A stretch of DNA of 64,000 bases, taken from positions 124,001-188,000 of the forward strand of contig CACJDW010000002.1 of assembly GCA_902592275.1 (NCBI GenBank). Reading direction: 5' to 3'. Positions 44,845 to 54,011 of this stretch are shown piece after piece (the stretch's first letter is position 1; each line of letters starts with the position of its first letter). A program made the translations under genes and the position numbers. The notes below the pieces were generated by a model, which searched no databases, had not been told where the DNA came from, and worked only from the letters and a program-made list of their open reading frames with translations. This stretch comes from an uncultured Pelagibacteraceae bacterium (GTDB lineage: Bacteria; Pseudomonadota; Alphaproteobacteria; Pelagibacterales; Pelagibacteraceae).

Positions 44845-46272
44845 ATGAAAAAATTATTTATATTTTTATTTATATTTTTAAATATTGTCAATTATTCCAA
44901 GTCAGACGATTTCTTTGAAGATATAACTTATCAAATATTAGAAAATCAACCTAGATTAAGTTATGGCGTGTCTGTTTCGGACGTAAACAATGATGGTAGC
45001 TTTGAATTTATAGTTACTGGATTTGGATTTAATAATTTAGCCTTAGCTCATAAAAAAGGTATTTTGTTTAATTCAATTGACCAAAGTATATTTGTAGACA
45101 AAAATCGTAAAACAATAGGAGTAGCATCTTGTGATATTGATCAAGATGGTTATGAGGAAATATATTTTTTAAACACAGACACTTATAGTGGAAACAAAAG
45201 ATATTCTGACAGATTATTAGATTTTGATGGAAATAAATTTTTCGATTTATTTGAATTAGAAATAAACCAGAAAAATTTAAATCTTACAGCAGGTAGATCA
45301 GTTGTATGTGTAGACAGAAATGGAAATGGAGCTTATGGAATATATGTTGCAAATTATGGAGGACCAACAAGATTTTATGAAAAAGATGGAAATGAAATAA
45401 TAGATAAAGCTTCGAAGCTAGGTATTGATAAAATTACTGGAGGAAGAGCAGTTATTTCAGGAAATATTTTATCTGGAAGATCAGATATTTTTGCTGCCAA
45501 TGAGAGAGGAGAGAATTTTTTATATTATAATAATAGTGGAAATTTTGTTGAACTTGCAAAAGATTATGCTGTTGATGATACATTTCAAAACGGGCGTGGA
45601 ACTGCGCTAAGCGATATTTATTATAGAGGTAGATTAGATATATTAACTTCAAATTGGGAAGGGCCTCACCGAGCATTTGTTTTAAAAAATGATAAGTTTG
45701 TAGACATAGCTGACAAACCATTTAGCGCCCCATCGAGAATTAGAACAGTAATCTCTGCTGATTTTGATAATGATGGTTATGACGAAGTATTCATGAATAA
45801 TATTGGTGAGCCAAATAAATTATTTAAGATTTTAGATAATGGTGAGTTTAAAGAAATAAATATTCAAAATGCTTTAGAAACTAACGGATTAGGAACAGGA
45901 GCTGCAGTAGCAGATATAGATGGTGATGGAATACTTGAACTTTTAATAGCTCATGGTGAGTCAGGTTATCAACCTTTAACTTTATACAAGGCAAATTCAA
46001 AAAATAATGATTATTTAAGAATAAAACCAATTAATATTTATGGAGCTCCGGCAAGGGGTGCCACAGTTACACTTATTTCAAATTTAAGAAGTCATTCCAA
46101 AACAATAGATGCAGGCTCGGGTTACTTGTGTCAAATGGAGCCAGTGGCACATTATGGAATTCGAAAAAATGAGAGAAATATTAAAATTTTGGTCACTTGG
46201 ACAAATGGTAAAGAAGATATTTTTGAAATTAAAAATTTAAATGAAACATTGGAAATTAAACAAAATAATTAA
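44845..46272 (+). CDS. exported FG-GAP/UnbV repeat protein (CRTAC1-like)
   Basis: A 475-aa exported protein with a signal peptide (MKKLFIF to about NYSKS) and repeated calcium-binding FG-GAP/VCBS units of the type D-x-N-x-D-G (for example VNNDGSFEFIVTG, DIDQDGYEEIYF, DFDNDGYDEVF, DIDGDGILELL). The C-terminus has the ASPIC/UnbV-like domain with ARGATVTLIS and GSGYLCQMEPVAHYG, then IKILVTWTNGKE. Such beta-propeller proteins are extracellular or periplasmic and can bind glycans or proteins. Function here unknown. The next gene overlaps by 32 bases. Confidence 0.85.
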   Translation: MKKLFIFLFIFLNIVNYSKSDDFFEDITYQILENQPRLSYGVSVSDVNNDGSFEFIVTGFGFNNLALAHKKGILFNSIDQSIFVDKNRKTIGVASCDIDQDGYEEIYFLNTDTYSGNKRYSDRLLDFDGNKFFDLFELEINQKNLNLTAGRSVVCVDRNGNGAYGIYVANYGGPTRFYEKDGNEIIDKASKLGIDKITGGRAVISGNILSGRSDIFAANERGENFLYYNNSGNFVELAKDYAVDDTFQNGRGTALSDIYYRGRLDILTSNWEGPHRAFVLKNDKFVDIADKPFSAPSRIRTVISADFDNDGYDEVFMNNIGEPNKLFKILDNGEFKEINIQNALETNGLGTGAAVADIDGDGILELLIAHGESGYQPLTLYKANSKNNDYLRIKPINIYGAPARGATVTLISNLRSHSKTIDAGSGYLCQMEPVAHYGIRKNERNIKILVTWTNGKEDIFEIKNLNETLEIKQNN

Positions 46273-46972
46273 TCTTTTTATAAAAAAATTTTTGTTAATA
46301 ATATGTACTGCACTTTTAGTTTTGTCTTATAACTCAAGTTTAGAAGCACAAGAAAGAAATTATTATCAAGAATTAGTAAATGAGTGGAGTAAAATATTTC
46401 CAGATAGAAATAGAAACGCTGCTGGTCCAAAATTTTTTAAACATATATTAAATAAAGATATTACGTATCAAGAATTTGTAGAGTTTAATAAACTTTATTG
46501 TGCTGTATCTGGTTCTTTAATTGATCCTAACGCTGTACCTGAAAAAGTATATTTAAAAGAAGTCAACACAAATAAAAAAATTTGTGGGGATTACTACAGA
46601 TGCTGTATTCCATGTTCTTGTGATGTAATGAAATATTCAAAAGTTGAAAAAATGAAACATAAATTTAGAGATATCGAAAAAGAGTTTTATGTTTTAACAA
46701 TTAAAAACCCATGTGGTAAAAAAAATTTTCCAAAACAAGTAAATAGAGATTACTTTTGTGATGGTGAAAGTTTATCAAAAGATCAAGTTATAGAACTAAA
46801 TAATAGGCTGGTTATTGGCTTATTTCATAAAGCTAAATCTTGCGACAAATCTGAAATTGTCAAAATTGACAATCATCAGGTTACAGGTTTGTTTTGTGAA
46901 TTTAGAAACAATACGCCTGATGAAGAGTTGCAAAGTGGGATGGGAGATATTTTTATAAAATTGGCACGATAA
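46241..46972 (+). CDS. exported Cys-rich protein of unknown function
   Basis: A 243-aa protein with an N-terminal hydrophobic segment (FLLIICTALLVLSY, about residues 17-30) following Lys pairs, ending near SLEAQE, so it is probably exported. The body has many Cys, notably CCIPCSCD at about residues 122-129, plus Cys at about 87, 116, 163, 178, 205 and 224. The long overlap with the previous gene suggests that the real start could be a few codons later. Unknown function; the FG-GAP neighbour may be a partner. Confidence 0.65.
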   Translation: MKHWKLNKIINLFIKKFLLIICTALLVLSYNSSLEAQERNYYQELVNEWSKIFPDRNRNAAGPKFFKHILNKDITYQEFVEFNKLYCAVSGSLIDPNAVPEKVYLKEVNTNKKICGDYYRCCIPCSCDVMKYSKVEKMKHKFRDIEKEFYVLTIKNPCGKKNFPKQVNRDYFCDGESLSKDQVIELNNRLVIGLFHKAKSCDKSEIVKIDNHQVTGLFCEFRNNTPDEELQSGMGDIFIKLAR

Positions 46973-46982
46973 TTTAAGAAAA

Positions 46983-47720
46983 ATGAGTAAAGAAAAAAAT
47001 ATTAAAACGTATGAAATTTTTAAACAAGATAGATTTCTAAGTATTCTTGTTCATTTGTTGACTGGATTTGGAATTGTTGCTGGTTTCTTTGCTTTAATTG
47101 CTGTTATGAATAACAACCAAAAAGAGGCCTTTCTTTGGCTTGGGTGTGCATTTTTAATAGACAGTGTTGATGGGTCTTTAGCTAGAAAATTTAATGTGAA
47201 AAAAAATCTACCACATATTGATGGCAAAATGCTGGATAGTATAATTGATTTTTTTAACTATGTCATAATACCATCAATAATGATTTATTGGTTTAGGTAT
47301 GTACCAGACCAGTTTATTTTATTAATTCCTGTAATTTTGATTTTTATTTCTATTTATTCTTATGTGAATTTGAATATTTTAACAAAAGATAATTACTATA
47401 ACGGTTTCCCTGCTATTTGGAATGTAATTGTACTTTACTTTTATATCTTTGGCACTAGCCAAAATTTTAATCTGATATTTTTAATTTTATTAATATTACT
47501 TAAATTTTCTCCTTTAAAATGCATTCATCCTTTAAGAGTTAAAAAATTCAAAAGTTTATCAATTCTTTTTGCAATCTTTTGGTTCATTACTTCAATTTTG
47601 CTAATTTTAATAAAAGATTTGAATATTAACCCAGTATATGAGGTTTTCTTAATGTTGTTATGGGTTGTTTCAAATATTTATTTTATATCTGTAAGTATAT
47701 TTAAAACATTCAGAAATTAA
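46983..47720 (+). CDS. pcs: CDP-alcohol phosphatidyltransferase, phosphatidylcholine-synthase type
   Basis: A 245-aa membrane enzyme with about seven to eight hydrophobic segments. The CDP-alcohol phosphotransferase motif DGSLARKFNVKKNLPHIDGK continuing to MLDSIID (Asp 63, Gly 64, Ala 67, Arg 68, and the last two Asp) is present. Overall layout and the HIDGKMLDSIIDFFNYVI region match bacterial phosphatidylcholine synthase, which joins choline directly to CDP-diacylglycerol. A phosphatidylserine or glycerol phosphate type is less likely. Ten bases after the Cys-rich gene; convergent with the next gene. Confidence 0.8.
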   Translation: MSKEKNIKTYEIFKQDRFLSILVHLLTGFGIVAGFFALIAVMNNNQKEAFLWLGCAFLIDSVDGSLARKFNVKKNLPHIDGKMLDSIIDFFNYVIIPSIMIYWFRYVPDQFILLIPVILIFISIYSYVNLNILTKDNYYNGFPAIWNVIVLYFYIFGTSQNFNLIFLILLILLKFSPLKCIHPLRVKKFKSLSILFAIFWFITSILLILIKDLNINPVYEVFLMLLWVVSNIYFISVSIFKTFRN

Positions 47721-47728
47721 TTTATTTA

Positions 47729-48799
47729 TTAAGGGAGCCAGGAATTATAAAGTTTATTTTTTTTATCTATTGGAATTTCAATAATTTTATTTTGTCTAGA
47801 TGAGGCATAGACAGCAGTAACAAATTCTAAAGAATTTCTAGCATCTAATAAAGTTACTTCATCACTAGGAGATCCATCAAGTTTATTTGCAATTTCCTCA
47901 AACATACCTGCGTACCATGATTTTGGTTCCTTTACTTTTGATAGCACTTCATCTATTAGAGATTGAGTTATAGGAGCTCTTGGTAAAAATTCCCATTTAT
48001 CATCAGCTGGACTATATGGTTTATCTGGTGATGCACCAGACTCAGCTGTTAATCCCTCAAAACAAAATCGAAGTCTACTAGTATCATTTGCAGCTCCAAG
48101 TGTTATTGAGCTTGTAACCAATGTCCCATTTTTCATTTCAATAGAAAGAGCAGCACAATCCTCTACTTCAATATCATTTACTTTAGTCGATAGATTGGCA
48201 AAAACATTTGAAACAGGGCCTAGGATCATAGTAACTAAATCATGAATATGAATAGAGTGACTTAAAATTGCCCCACCTTGTTCACCTTCCCAAGTTCCTC
48301 TCCAAGGTTTTGAATAATAATCTTTACCTCTATTCCAATGAGTTTCTAAAGAAGCAACCAATGGTTTTCCAACCAAACCAGATTTGATTAATGCTTTTAA
48401 CTTTGAAAATCCAAGACCATATCGATATTGAAATACTGGGAAAATAATCTTACCTGTTGCTTTACTGATCTTTTCTAATTCATCTACCTCTTTAAGACTT
48501 GAAACCAATGGTTTTTCACAAATTACATGCTTTCCAGCTTCCATAGCTTTTTTACAAGCAGAAAAATGCAAATGGGGTGGGAGGCAAATATCAATGATAT
48601 CAATTTCTTTAACTTTTAATATATCGTCAAAATTTAGAGAAACTTTTGTCTCAGTATTTGATTTTAATATTTTATCAATAGCTTCCCGAGTTAAACCACA
48701 TAATGTGTGAACATTAAATCTCTCAGATACTTTTTGAAAATCTTCAAAATGTTTTGCTCCTATATTGGTTCCAATTATTGCTACTTGATATTTTTTCAT
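47729..48799 (-). CDS. Gfo/Idh/MocA-family oxidoreductase (second)
   Basis: A 356-aa NAD(P)-dependent dehydrogenase. An N-terminal Rossmann part with AIIGTNIGAKH (residues 6-16), CLPPHLHFSACKKAMEAGKHVICEKPLVSS (about 71-100, with the EKP motif) and the C-terminal dehydrogenase domain with GGAILSHSIHIHDL (about 174-187) fit the family. It probably oxidises a sugar or cyclitol. ATG overlaps the other dehydrogenase's stop by four bases (ATGA). Substrate unknown. Confidence 0.85.
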   Translation of the reverse strand: MKKYQVAIIGTNIGAKHFEDFQKVSERFNVHTLCGLTREAIDKILKSNTETKVSLNFDDILKVKEIDIIDICLPPHLHFSACKKAMEAGKHVICEKPLVSSLKEVDELEKISKATGKIIFPVFQYRYGLGFSKLKALIKSGLVGKPLVASLETHWNRGKDYYSKPWRGTWEGEQGGAILSHSIHIHDLVTMILGPVSNVFANLSTKVNDIEVEDCAALSIEMKNGTLVTSSITLGAANDTSRLRFCFEGLTAESGASPDKPYSPADDKWEFLPRAPITQSLIDEVLSKVKEPKSWYAGMFEEIANKLDGSPSDEVTLLDARNSLEFVTAVYASSRQNKIIEIPIDKKNKLYNSWLP

Positions 48800-49806
48800 T
48801 CTTTTTCAGCTTGTTCTTGAGCTTTAATAGCAAGTTCCATTGAAAGATAAGTAAGATCTTGAGGACATGCAGTTTCTGTTCTGTTTAAAACATCATTAAT
48901 TAAATTACTGAAGTAGGGTAGCTTAACATTAGAACAATCAACATGTTTTACCTCATCATTATTTACTAAATATAAATGATTACCTTTTTCTGATTTTGCT
49001 AAGTCTGTATATTTTCTTATTTCAATAAAACCTTTGTCTCCAAGGATTAACAATCTTCCATCTCCCCAAGTTGGAAGGGCATCTGGAGTAAACCAATCCA
49101 GGCGAATATAACCATGCCCACCATTACCAGTAAGGTTAACCTCACCAAAATCTTGAAAACCAGGCATATCTTTCTTTGTCGTATTTTCTGCTAATGCATG
49201 GTTGATTTTTGCTTGCTTTGAGCTTGTAAAAACTAAAAATTGATGAATTTGGTGAGAACCAATATCGGTAATAATTCCTCCATAACTTTGACGATTATAA
49301 AACCAATCAGGTCTTTCATAGTTTCCTTGCCTATGTGGACCTATACCAATTGTTTGTTTTACTTTTCCTATTTTGCCTTCATTCACTAATTCTTCAGCTT
49401 TAGCAACTGCAGCAACGTGAAATCTTTCAGAAAAATTTATAGACCAGATCTTTCCAGTTTCTTTAACAGTGTTTTTCAAATTATTTAACTGATCTAAGGT
49501 AGTACAGCCTGGTTTATCTACCATAACATCTTTCCCAGCTTTTAAGGCATCTATTGAATGACCAGCTCTATCTACAGGTATCGAAGATATTAAAATCATA
49601 TCAATAGACGGATCATTTAATATTTCCTCTTTATTTTCTTTTCTTTTAATATTTGGATATTTTTTATTAAATTCTTGAAGAGTTAAAGGGTCCCCATCTG
49701 TCCAGAAATAATTACAGCTACAACCTTCTTTAATCATTTCATCTAGCATATCGAAAATATGACCATGATCTATTCCAATTACTCCAAGGTTTAATGTTTT
49801 TTTCAT
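48796..49806 (-). CDS. Gfo/Idh/MocA-family oxidoreductase (first)
   Basis: A 336-aa dehydrogenase of the same superfamily but different branch: LGVIGIDHGHIFDML at the start instead of the usual GxGxxG, ALKAGKDVMVDKPGC (about residues 87-101, with DKP for EKP) and GGIITDIGSHQIHQFL (about 175-190). Probably acts on a sugar-like compound in the same path as the neighbour. Three bases after the PhyH gene. Substrate unknown. Confidence 0.82.
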   Translation of the reverse strand: MKKTLNLGVIGIDHGHIFDMLDEMIKEGCSCNYFWTDGDPLTLQEFNKKYPNIKRKENKEEILNDPSIDMILISSIPVDRAGHSIDALKAGKDVMVDKPGCTTLDQLNNLKNTVKETGKIWSINFSERFHVAAVAKAEELVNEGKIGKVKQTIGIGPHRQGNYERPDWFYNRQSYGGIITDIGSHQIHQFLVFTSSKQAKINHALAENTTKKDMPGFQDFGEVNLTGNGGHGYIRLDWFTPDALPTWGDGRLLILGDKGFIEIRKYTDLAKSEKGNHLYLVNNDEVKHVDCSNVKLPYFSNLINDVLNRTETACPQDLTYLSMELAIKAQEQAEKE

Positions 49807-49809
49807 TAA

Positions 49810-50634
49810 CTAGTAAGAACCTTTTTGTTTTGAACCTTTATAAAAAATTTCTTGCAAGTAATCATTTTCTTTTTTTCGAAGTAAAATACTTTCTTCACTC
49901 ATTAAAGCATTAGTTCTATTTATTATTTCATGATGATGATATTTATCCTTTCCTCTTGCAATTTGAACACTATTTTTACCTAAGGTTTGTTTTACGTTTG
50001 TGCCTATATAACTTTGAATAACAAATCCTATTCTTCTATCATTACTCTTATTTATTCCTGACCCGTGCACTACTCTTGGGTGATGCAAAGACATTTGACC
50101 AGCTTTTAGTTCTATAGATTTAACTTCGTCTTCAGGTACATTTTCAACTGTTTGTCCTCGAGTAAGCAAGTTGCCTTCATTAAATTTCTCATTGTGATCT
50201 TTAATATTTAAATGTGATTTAGGCCACATTTTCATACATCCGTTGTTTTCGTTCGAATCTGTTAATGCTACCCATGCTGTGACCCAATTGTGTGGTTCTA
50301 ATCCAATGTATTTTGCATCTTGGTGATAACTTACAAAACCTTGCTCGTTAGGGTTTTTAATAAATAAAGTAGTGCTACAAACCAAGATGTTTTTTCCAAT
50401 AATACTTTCTACTGCATCTAAAATTTTTGAATTATGAACGATCGAATCAAGTTTTGGTGAAATTAAATGCACATTATATCTTCCTGACTTATCTATTTCA
50501 TTTGGCATTTTTTTTTCAATCAATTCTATTTCTTCTCTTGCCTCTAATGCTTCACTACTAGACAAAACTTCAATAGGGGATATGTATCCTTGATCTTCAT
50601 ACTGTTTAAGTTGATTTGATGATAGATAAGTCAT
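49810..50634 (-). CDS. phytanoyl-CoA dioxygenase (PhyH) family protein
   Basis: A 274-aa Fe(II)/2-oxoglutarate dioxygenase. The metal-binding HxD lies in VSYHQDAKYIG (about residues 104-114), and the distal His and 2-oxoglutarate Arg are in HHPRVVHGSGINKSNDRRIG (about 183-202). It begins a three-gene operon with two Gfo/Idh/MocA dehydrogenases; in other bacteria such sets degrade sugar, cyclitol or osmolyte-like compounds. The exact substrate is unknown. Confidence 0.85.
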   Translation of the reverse strand: MTYLSSNQLKQYEDQGYISPIEVLSSSEALEAREEIELIEKKMPNEIDKSGRYNVHLISPKLDSIVHNSKILDAVESIIGKNILVCSTTLFIKNPNEQGFVSYHQDAKYIGLEPHNWVTAWVALTDSNENNGCMKMWPKSHLNIKDHNEKFNEGNLLTRGQTVENVPEDEVKSIELKAGQMSLHHPRVVHGSGINKSNDRRIGFVIQSYIGTNVKQTLGKNSVQIARGKDKYHHHEIINRTNALMSEESILLRKKENDYLQEIFYKGSKQKGSY

Positions 50635-50681
50635 ATTATTTTGAAAAGATTATATGAGCTCAACTATTTCTTCAATAATTT

Positions 50682-51128
50682 ATGGCCGAAGTATTTAAAT
50701 TAGGAATTACTGCTAACAACAATCAACCCATTAAGGAAGTAAATTCAATTGAGGTTTTAGCAAATAAAGGAATAGTAGGTGATCGACATTTTCATGATTT
50801 TAATGATCCTTACAATCAATTATCTTTAATAGAGTCTGAAAATATTGATGAATATAATATTAAATTTGGGCTCGATATACCTTACATCAATTTTAGAAGG
50901 AATGTTGTTACAAAAGGGATTCAGTTAAACGATTTAATTGGAAAAAAATTAAAGGTAGGAAATGTTGAATTAGAGGGAATTGAATTATGTCGACCGTGTC
51001 GACATTTGACTGAAATGCTTGATCAAAAAAATATCCTTAAAGAATTTATGAGAAAAGGTGGACTTAGATGTCAAATATTATCGTCTTCAAAAATTACCGT
51101 AGGGGATAAAATTAAATTGTTAGATTAG
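50682..51128 (+). CDS. MOSC-domain protein
   Basis: A 148-aa stand-alone MOSC domain: GIVGDRHFHDF (about residues 30-40) near the N-terminus and the Cys pair in ELCRPCRHLTEML (about 104-116), which is the usual sulfur/Mo cofactor site. It resembles YiiM-like proteins in size. May serve a molybdenum hydroxylase or sulfur carrier reaction; no Mo enzyme is next to it. Divergent from the PhyH operon by 47 bases. Confidence 0.85.
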   Translation: MAEVFKLGITANNNQPIKEVNSIEVLANKGIVGDRHFHDFNDPYNQLSLIESENIDEYNIKFGLDIPYINFRRNVVTKGIQLNDLIGKKLKVGNVELEGIELCRPCRHLTEMLDQKNILKEFMRKGGLRCQILSSSKITVGDKIKLLD

Positions 51129-51165
51129 ACAAGTCATATCAAATTCTATATATGCATAAGATTAA

Positions 51166-51810
51166 ATGAACAGACAAAAAAAACTAATCATTGCTTGTGA
51201 TGGAGAATCAGCAAGTGGTAAAAGCACAGCTGCCAAACTTATATCTAAAAAATACAAATTACTTCTAATAAATTCAGGACTTTTATATAGGTATGCTAGC
51301 AAGCTAATAATCAAACACAAACCTAAAAATCAAATTACATTTGTAAAAAATAAATTTAAAAATATTTCTTATAAAAAAATCTCAAAACAAAATTTACATT
51401 CAGAGCAAATCAGCAATCATGTAGCTGGTTTAGCAAAAATAAAAAAAATTAGAGAAATTGTTAACAAAGTACAAATTTCCATAATTAGAAAAAATAAAAG
51501 AATATGTGTTGAAGGAAGAGATATTGCCAGTAAAATATTATCAAAAAACCCCAAGTATGATTTAGCATTTTATTTTAAATGTAGTTTAGATGTTGCAAGT
51601 TATAGAAGGTGGTTAGATGTTAAAAAGAAATTACCATTAAAAGAGGTAAAAAAGTCTTTAAAAAAACGTACTTTAACTGACAAAAACAGAAAGCACAGCC
51701 CACTAATTAGAGTTAAAGACTCTATTTTGATTAGATCAGATCAGCTGACAAAAAAACAAGTTCTGTCAAAAATGTCTAGCTATATAGACAGGTTGAATAA
51801 TATAAATTAA
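51166..51810 (+). CDS. cytidylate-kinase-like protein
   Basis: A 214-aa P-loop kinase. DGESASGKSTAAKLIS (about residues 12-27) is the Walker A, INSGLLYRYAS (about 35-45) the NMP-binding motif and CVEGRDIASKILSKNPKYDL (about 116-135) the cytidylate kinase marker; YRRWLDVKKK and DKNRKHSPL follow. A shorter insert than in E. coli Cmk and many Lys. Likely the cell's CMP/dCMP kinase. Its end overlaps by four bases the convergent MFS gene. Confidence 0.8.
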   Translation: MNRQKKLIIACDGESASGKSTAAKLISKKYKLLLINSGLLYRYASKLIIKHKPKNQITFVKNKFKNISYKKISKQNLHSEQISNHVAGLAKIKKIREIVNKVQISIIRKNKRICVEGRDIASKILSKNPKYDLAFYFKCSLDVASYRRWLDVKKKLPLKEVKKSLKKRTLTDKNRKHSPLIRVKDSILIRSDQLTKKQVLSKMSSYIDRLNNIN

Positions 51811-53105
51811 TTATTTTGTTGTTGATAATTTGGTTCTTCAATCGGTTTTGTATCAGGATCTAATTCTAAACCGGCTGGTGTTATAGTAGCTGGTACCGGA
51901 GTAAAGGTTGAGTCTGGATTTTCAACAGTATCTCTGACTCTCATTCTATATAAACCAAAACTTCCAATAATTGCATGGGTAATAATTAAAAAAATAAATA
52001 AACCATTTAAACCAAACCATTCCATAAATATAGAACACAAAATAGGACCACTAATTGCACCTACACCAAAGATCAACTGCAAACCACCTCCAGCTGCCAC
52101 GAATTTTGATTTAGGAACGAAGTCATTTGTATGAGCAAGGTTTAGTGAAAACAAAGGAAGACATAAACTTGAATACAATCCTACAGCAATAAAAAATATA
52201 ATTTTTCTAAAAGCAAACTCGTCCATGTAATAAATATTTTGAATAGGATCATTTGAAGTTAGAATTGAAACAAAAGCTAAAAAGGAACTTCCAAAAGTTG
52301 TAATTACGATTACCTTTCTTCTGTCAAATGTATCTGAAAAATAACCTATTGGCCCTTGACCAATCACTCCTGCAATTGTTGCAATAAATAAAAGTATCGA
52401 TGTTTCAACCAATGTAAATTTTGCAAGTGTTGCATAAACAGATATTAAAGAAAAGAATGCTGCATGAATTATACCAGTAAAGAATGAACTCAATGAACCT
52501 AGTGGTGAAATCTTATATAATTCTTTAATACTTATTGTTTCTATTTTTTTAAATTTAGGTGCTGGTCTTTTTGTTAACAAAATAGGAACAAGCGCAATAG
52601 AAAGTAAAATAGAAACTAAAATAAATGGTTCATAATCATCTGGTTTACTGACATTAAGCAACAACATACCTACAGCTAATCCAAAATAGATTACCATCAT
52701 ATAAGCAGATAATAGTTGTCCTCTATTTTTATTAGTTGCTCTATCGTTTAACCAGCTTTCTGTAACCACATAACAACTAACTAAACTTATACCTGTTATG
52801 AACCTGCTAATTGTCCACATGAAGGGATTTACATAAACAACAGCAACTAAAGCACTTAAAGATGCAAGCGAAGCGAATGCAGCAAATACTCTTATGTGAC
52901 CAACTTTTGAAACAAAATTAGGAGTAGTTCTCGAGCCCACAAAGTAACCAACATAATATCCAGACATAAAGATACCAGTTGTAAAAACACTGAAATCTTC
53001 AAGCACTGATCGAATACCCATAATTTGCATTTGCAAACCATGAGCAATCATCATTACCCCTATCCCTATAAATAGAGCCCAAGACTTTTTTACTTCTTTT
53101 TGCAT
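51807..53105 (-). CDS. MFS permease, YcaD-like
   Basis: A 432-aa protein with twelve hydrophobic segments and the loop GYFSDTFDRRKVIV (about residues 260-273) in the second half, the usual MFS loop. A C-terminal tail of about 35 residues is hydrophilic and Pro-rich (PATITPAG, DPDTKPIEEP). Substrate not indicated. Transcribed after the EamA and gsh genes, 30 bases after the EamA stop. Convergent with the kinase gene. Confidence 0.85.
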   Translation of the reverse strand: MQKEVKKSWALFIGIGVMMIAHGLQMQIMGIRSVLEDFSVFTTGIFMSGYYVGYFVGSRTTPNFVSKVGHIRVFAAFASLASLSALVAVVYVNPFMWTISRFITGISLVSCYVVTESWLNDRATNKNRGQLLSAYMMVIYFGLAVGMLLLNVSKPDDYEPFILVSILLSIALVPILLTKRPAPKFKKIETISIKELYKISPLGSLSSFFTGIIHAAFFSLISVYATLAKFTLVETSILLFIATIAGVIGQGPIGYFSDTFDRRKVIVITTFGSSFLAFVSILTSNDPIQNIYYMDEFAFRKIIFFIAVGLYSSLCLPLFSLNLAHTNDFVPKSKFVAAGGGLQLIFGVGAISGPILCSIFMEWFGLNGLFIFLIITHAIIGSFGLYRMRVRDTVENPDSTFTPVPATITPAGLELDPDTKPIEEPNYQQQNN

Positions 53106-53135
53106 TTGTAATTTCTAAGTTTAAATAATTGCTGG

Positions 53136-54011
53136 CTAAGTAGTTTTGGTTTGTGTTTTTTTTATGGCCAGTAAAGAATGAATTGCTATCGTAATAATGA
53201 TAACGATACCTCCATAGATAGTCTCGTTAGATGGTTGTTCTTTAATAACCATCCAAACCCATATTGGTCCAAGGATAGTTTCTAGTAGGAAAAATAGATT
53301 AACTTCAGCTGCAGTTATAAACCTTGGTGCTATGGTGACTAAAACAAATGGAATAGCTACACACATCACACACATTAAGGGTATATAAAAAAGATCATTT
53401 CCAACTAATGTAAAGTCTTTAACAAAGAAAAAGGCAAAAATTGCTACACACGATTTTCCAATTACAGCAGCAGGAACTAAATCAATAGTTTTAGCATATC
53501 TCGCAATGTTAGCATTACAAGCTAATCCAAAAGAAGTGATTAAACCAAACATATCTCCATAAAAATTGCCAAGACTTAAAGAGTCGTAAAAAATATAAAC
53601 ACAAGCAATAAAGGTAATTATTATAGCGACCCAAGTTTTATTATCTGGTTTTTCTTTTAAGAAAATAGCTCCTAAGATTGCTGATAGCATTGGCGCAAGA
53701 GCTACCATTAATAAAGTATTTGCTACATTAGTGTTTTGGATTGAGATAATAAAAGTAATATTACAAATAGAAAAACTAATTACATAAAAAATACCTGGGT
53801 AACCAATTTTAAACAAAGCTTTTAAGAAATTATTTTTATAAAATAAAAGAAGACCAACTAAAACTACTAAAAATGGTATTGCCCCTCGGTAAAAAAGCAT
53901 TCCCCAAGTATCAATATTTGATAATCTAATTAGTAAAGAATCTGGAGTTATAAACATAACTCCTATAAAAGCCATCAGTGAACCTTTTTGCTGATTGGTT
54001 AAATTGTTCAC
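53136..54011 (-). CDS. EamA-family (DMT) permease downstream of gshB
   Basis: A 291-aa ten-helix DMT protein, two repeats, with FLKEKPDNKTW at about residues 117-127. It overlaps gshB by four bases (ATGA), so it is cotranscribed with gshA and gshB. Possibly exports glutathione, a cysteine compound or another gsh-linked metabolite; this is inference. Confidence 0.82.
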   Translation of the reverse strand: MNNLTNQQKGSLMAFIGVMFITPDSLLIRLSNIDTWGMLFYRGAIPFLVVLVGLLLFYKNNFLKALFKIGYPGIFYVISFSICNITFIISIQNTNVANTLLMVALAPMLSAILGAIFLKEKPDNKTWVAIIITFIACVYIFYDSLSLGNFYGDMFGLITSFGLACNANIARYAKTIDLVPAAVIGKSCVAIFAFFFVKDFTLVGNDLFYIPLMCVMCVAIPFVLVTIAPRFITAAEVNLFFLLETILGPIWVWMVIKEQPSNETIYGGIVIIITIAIHSLLAIKKTQTKTT

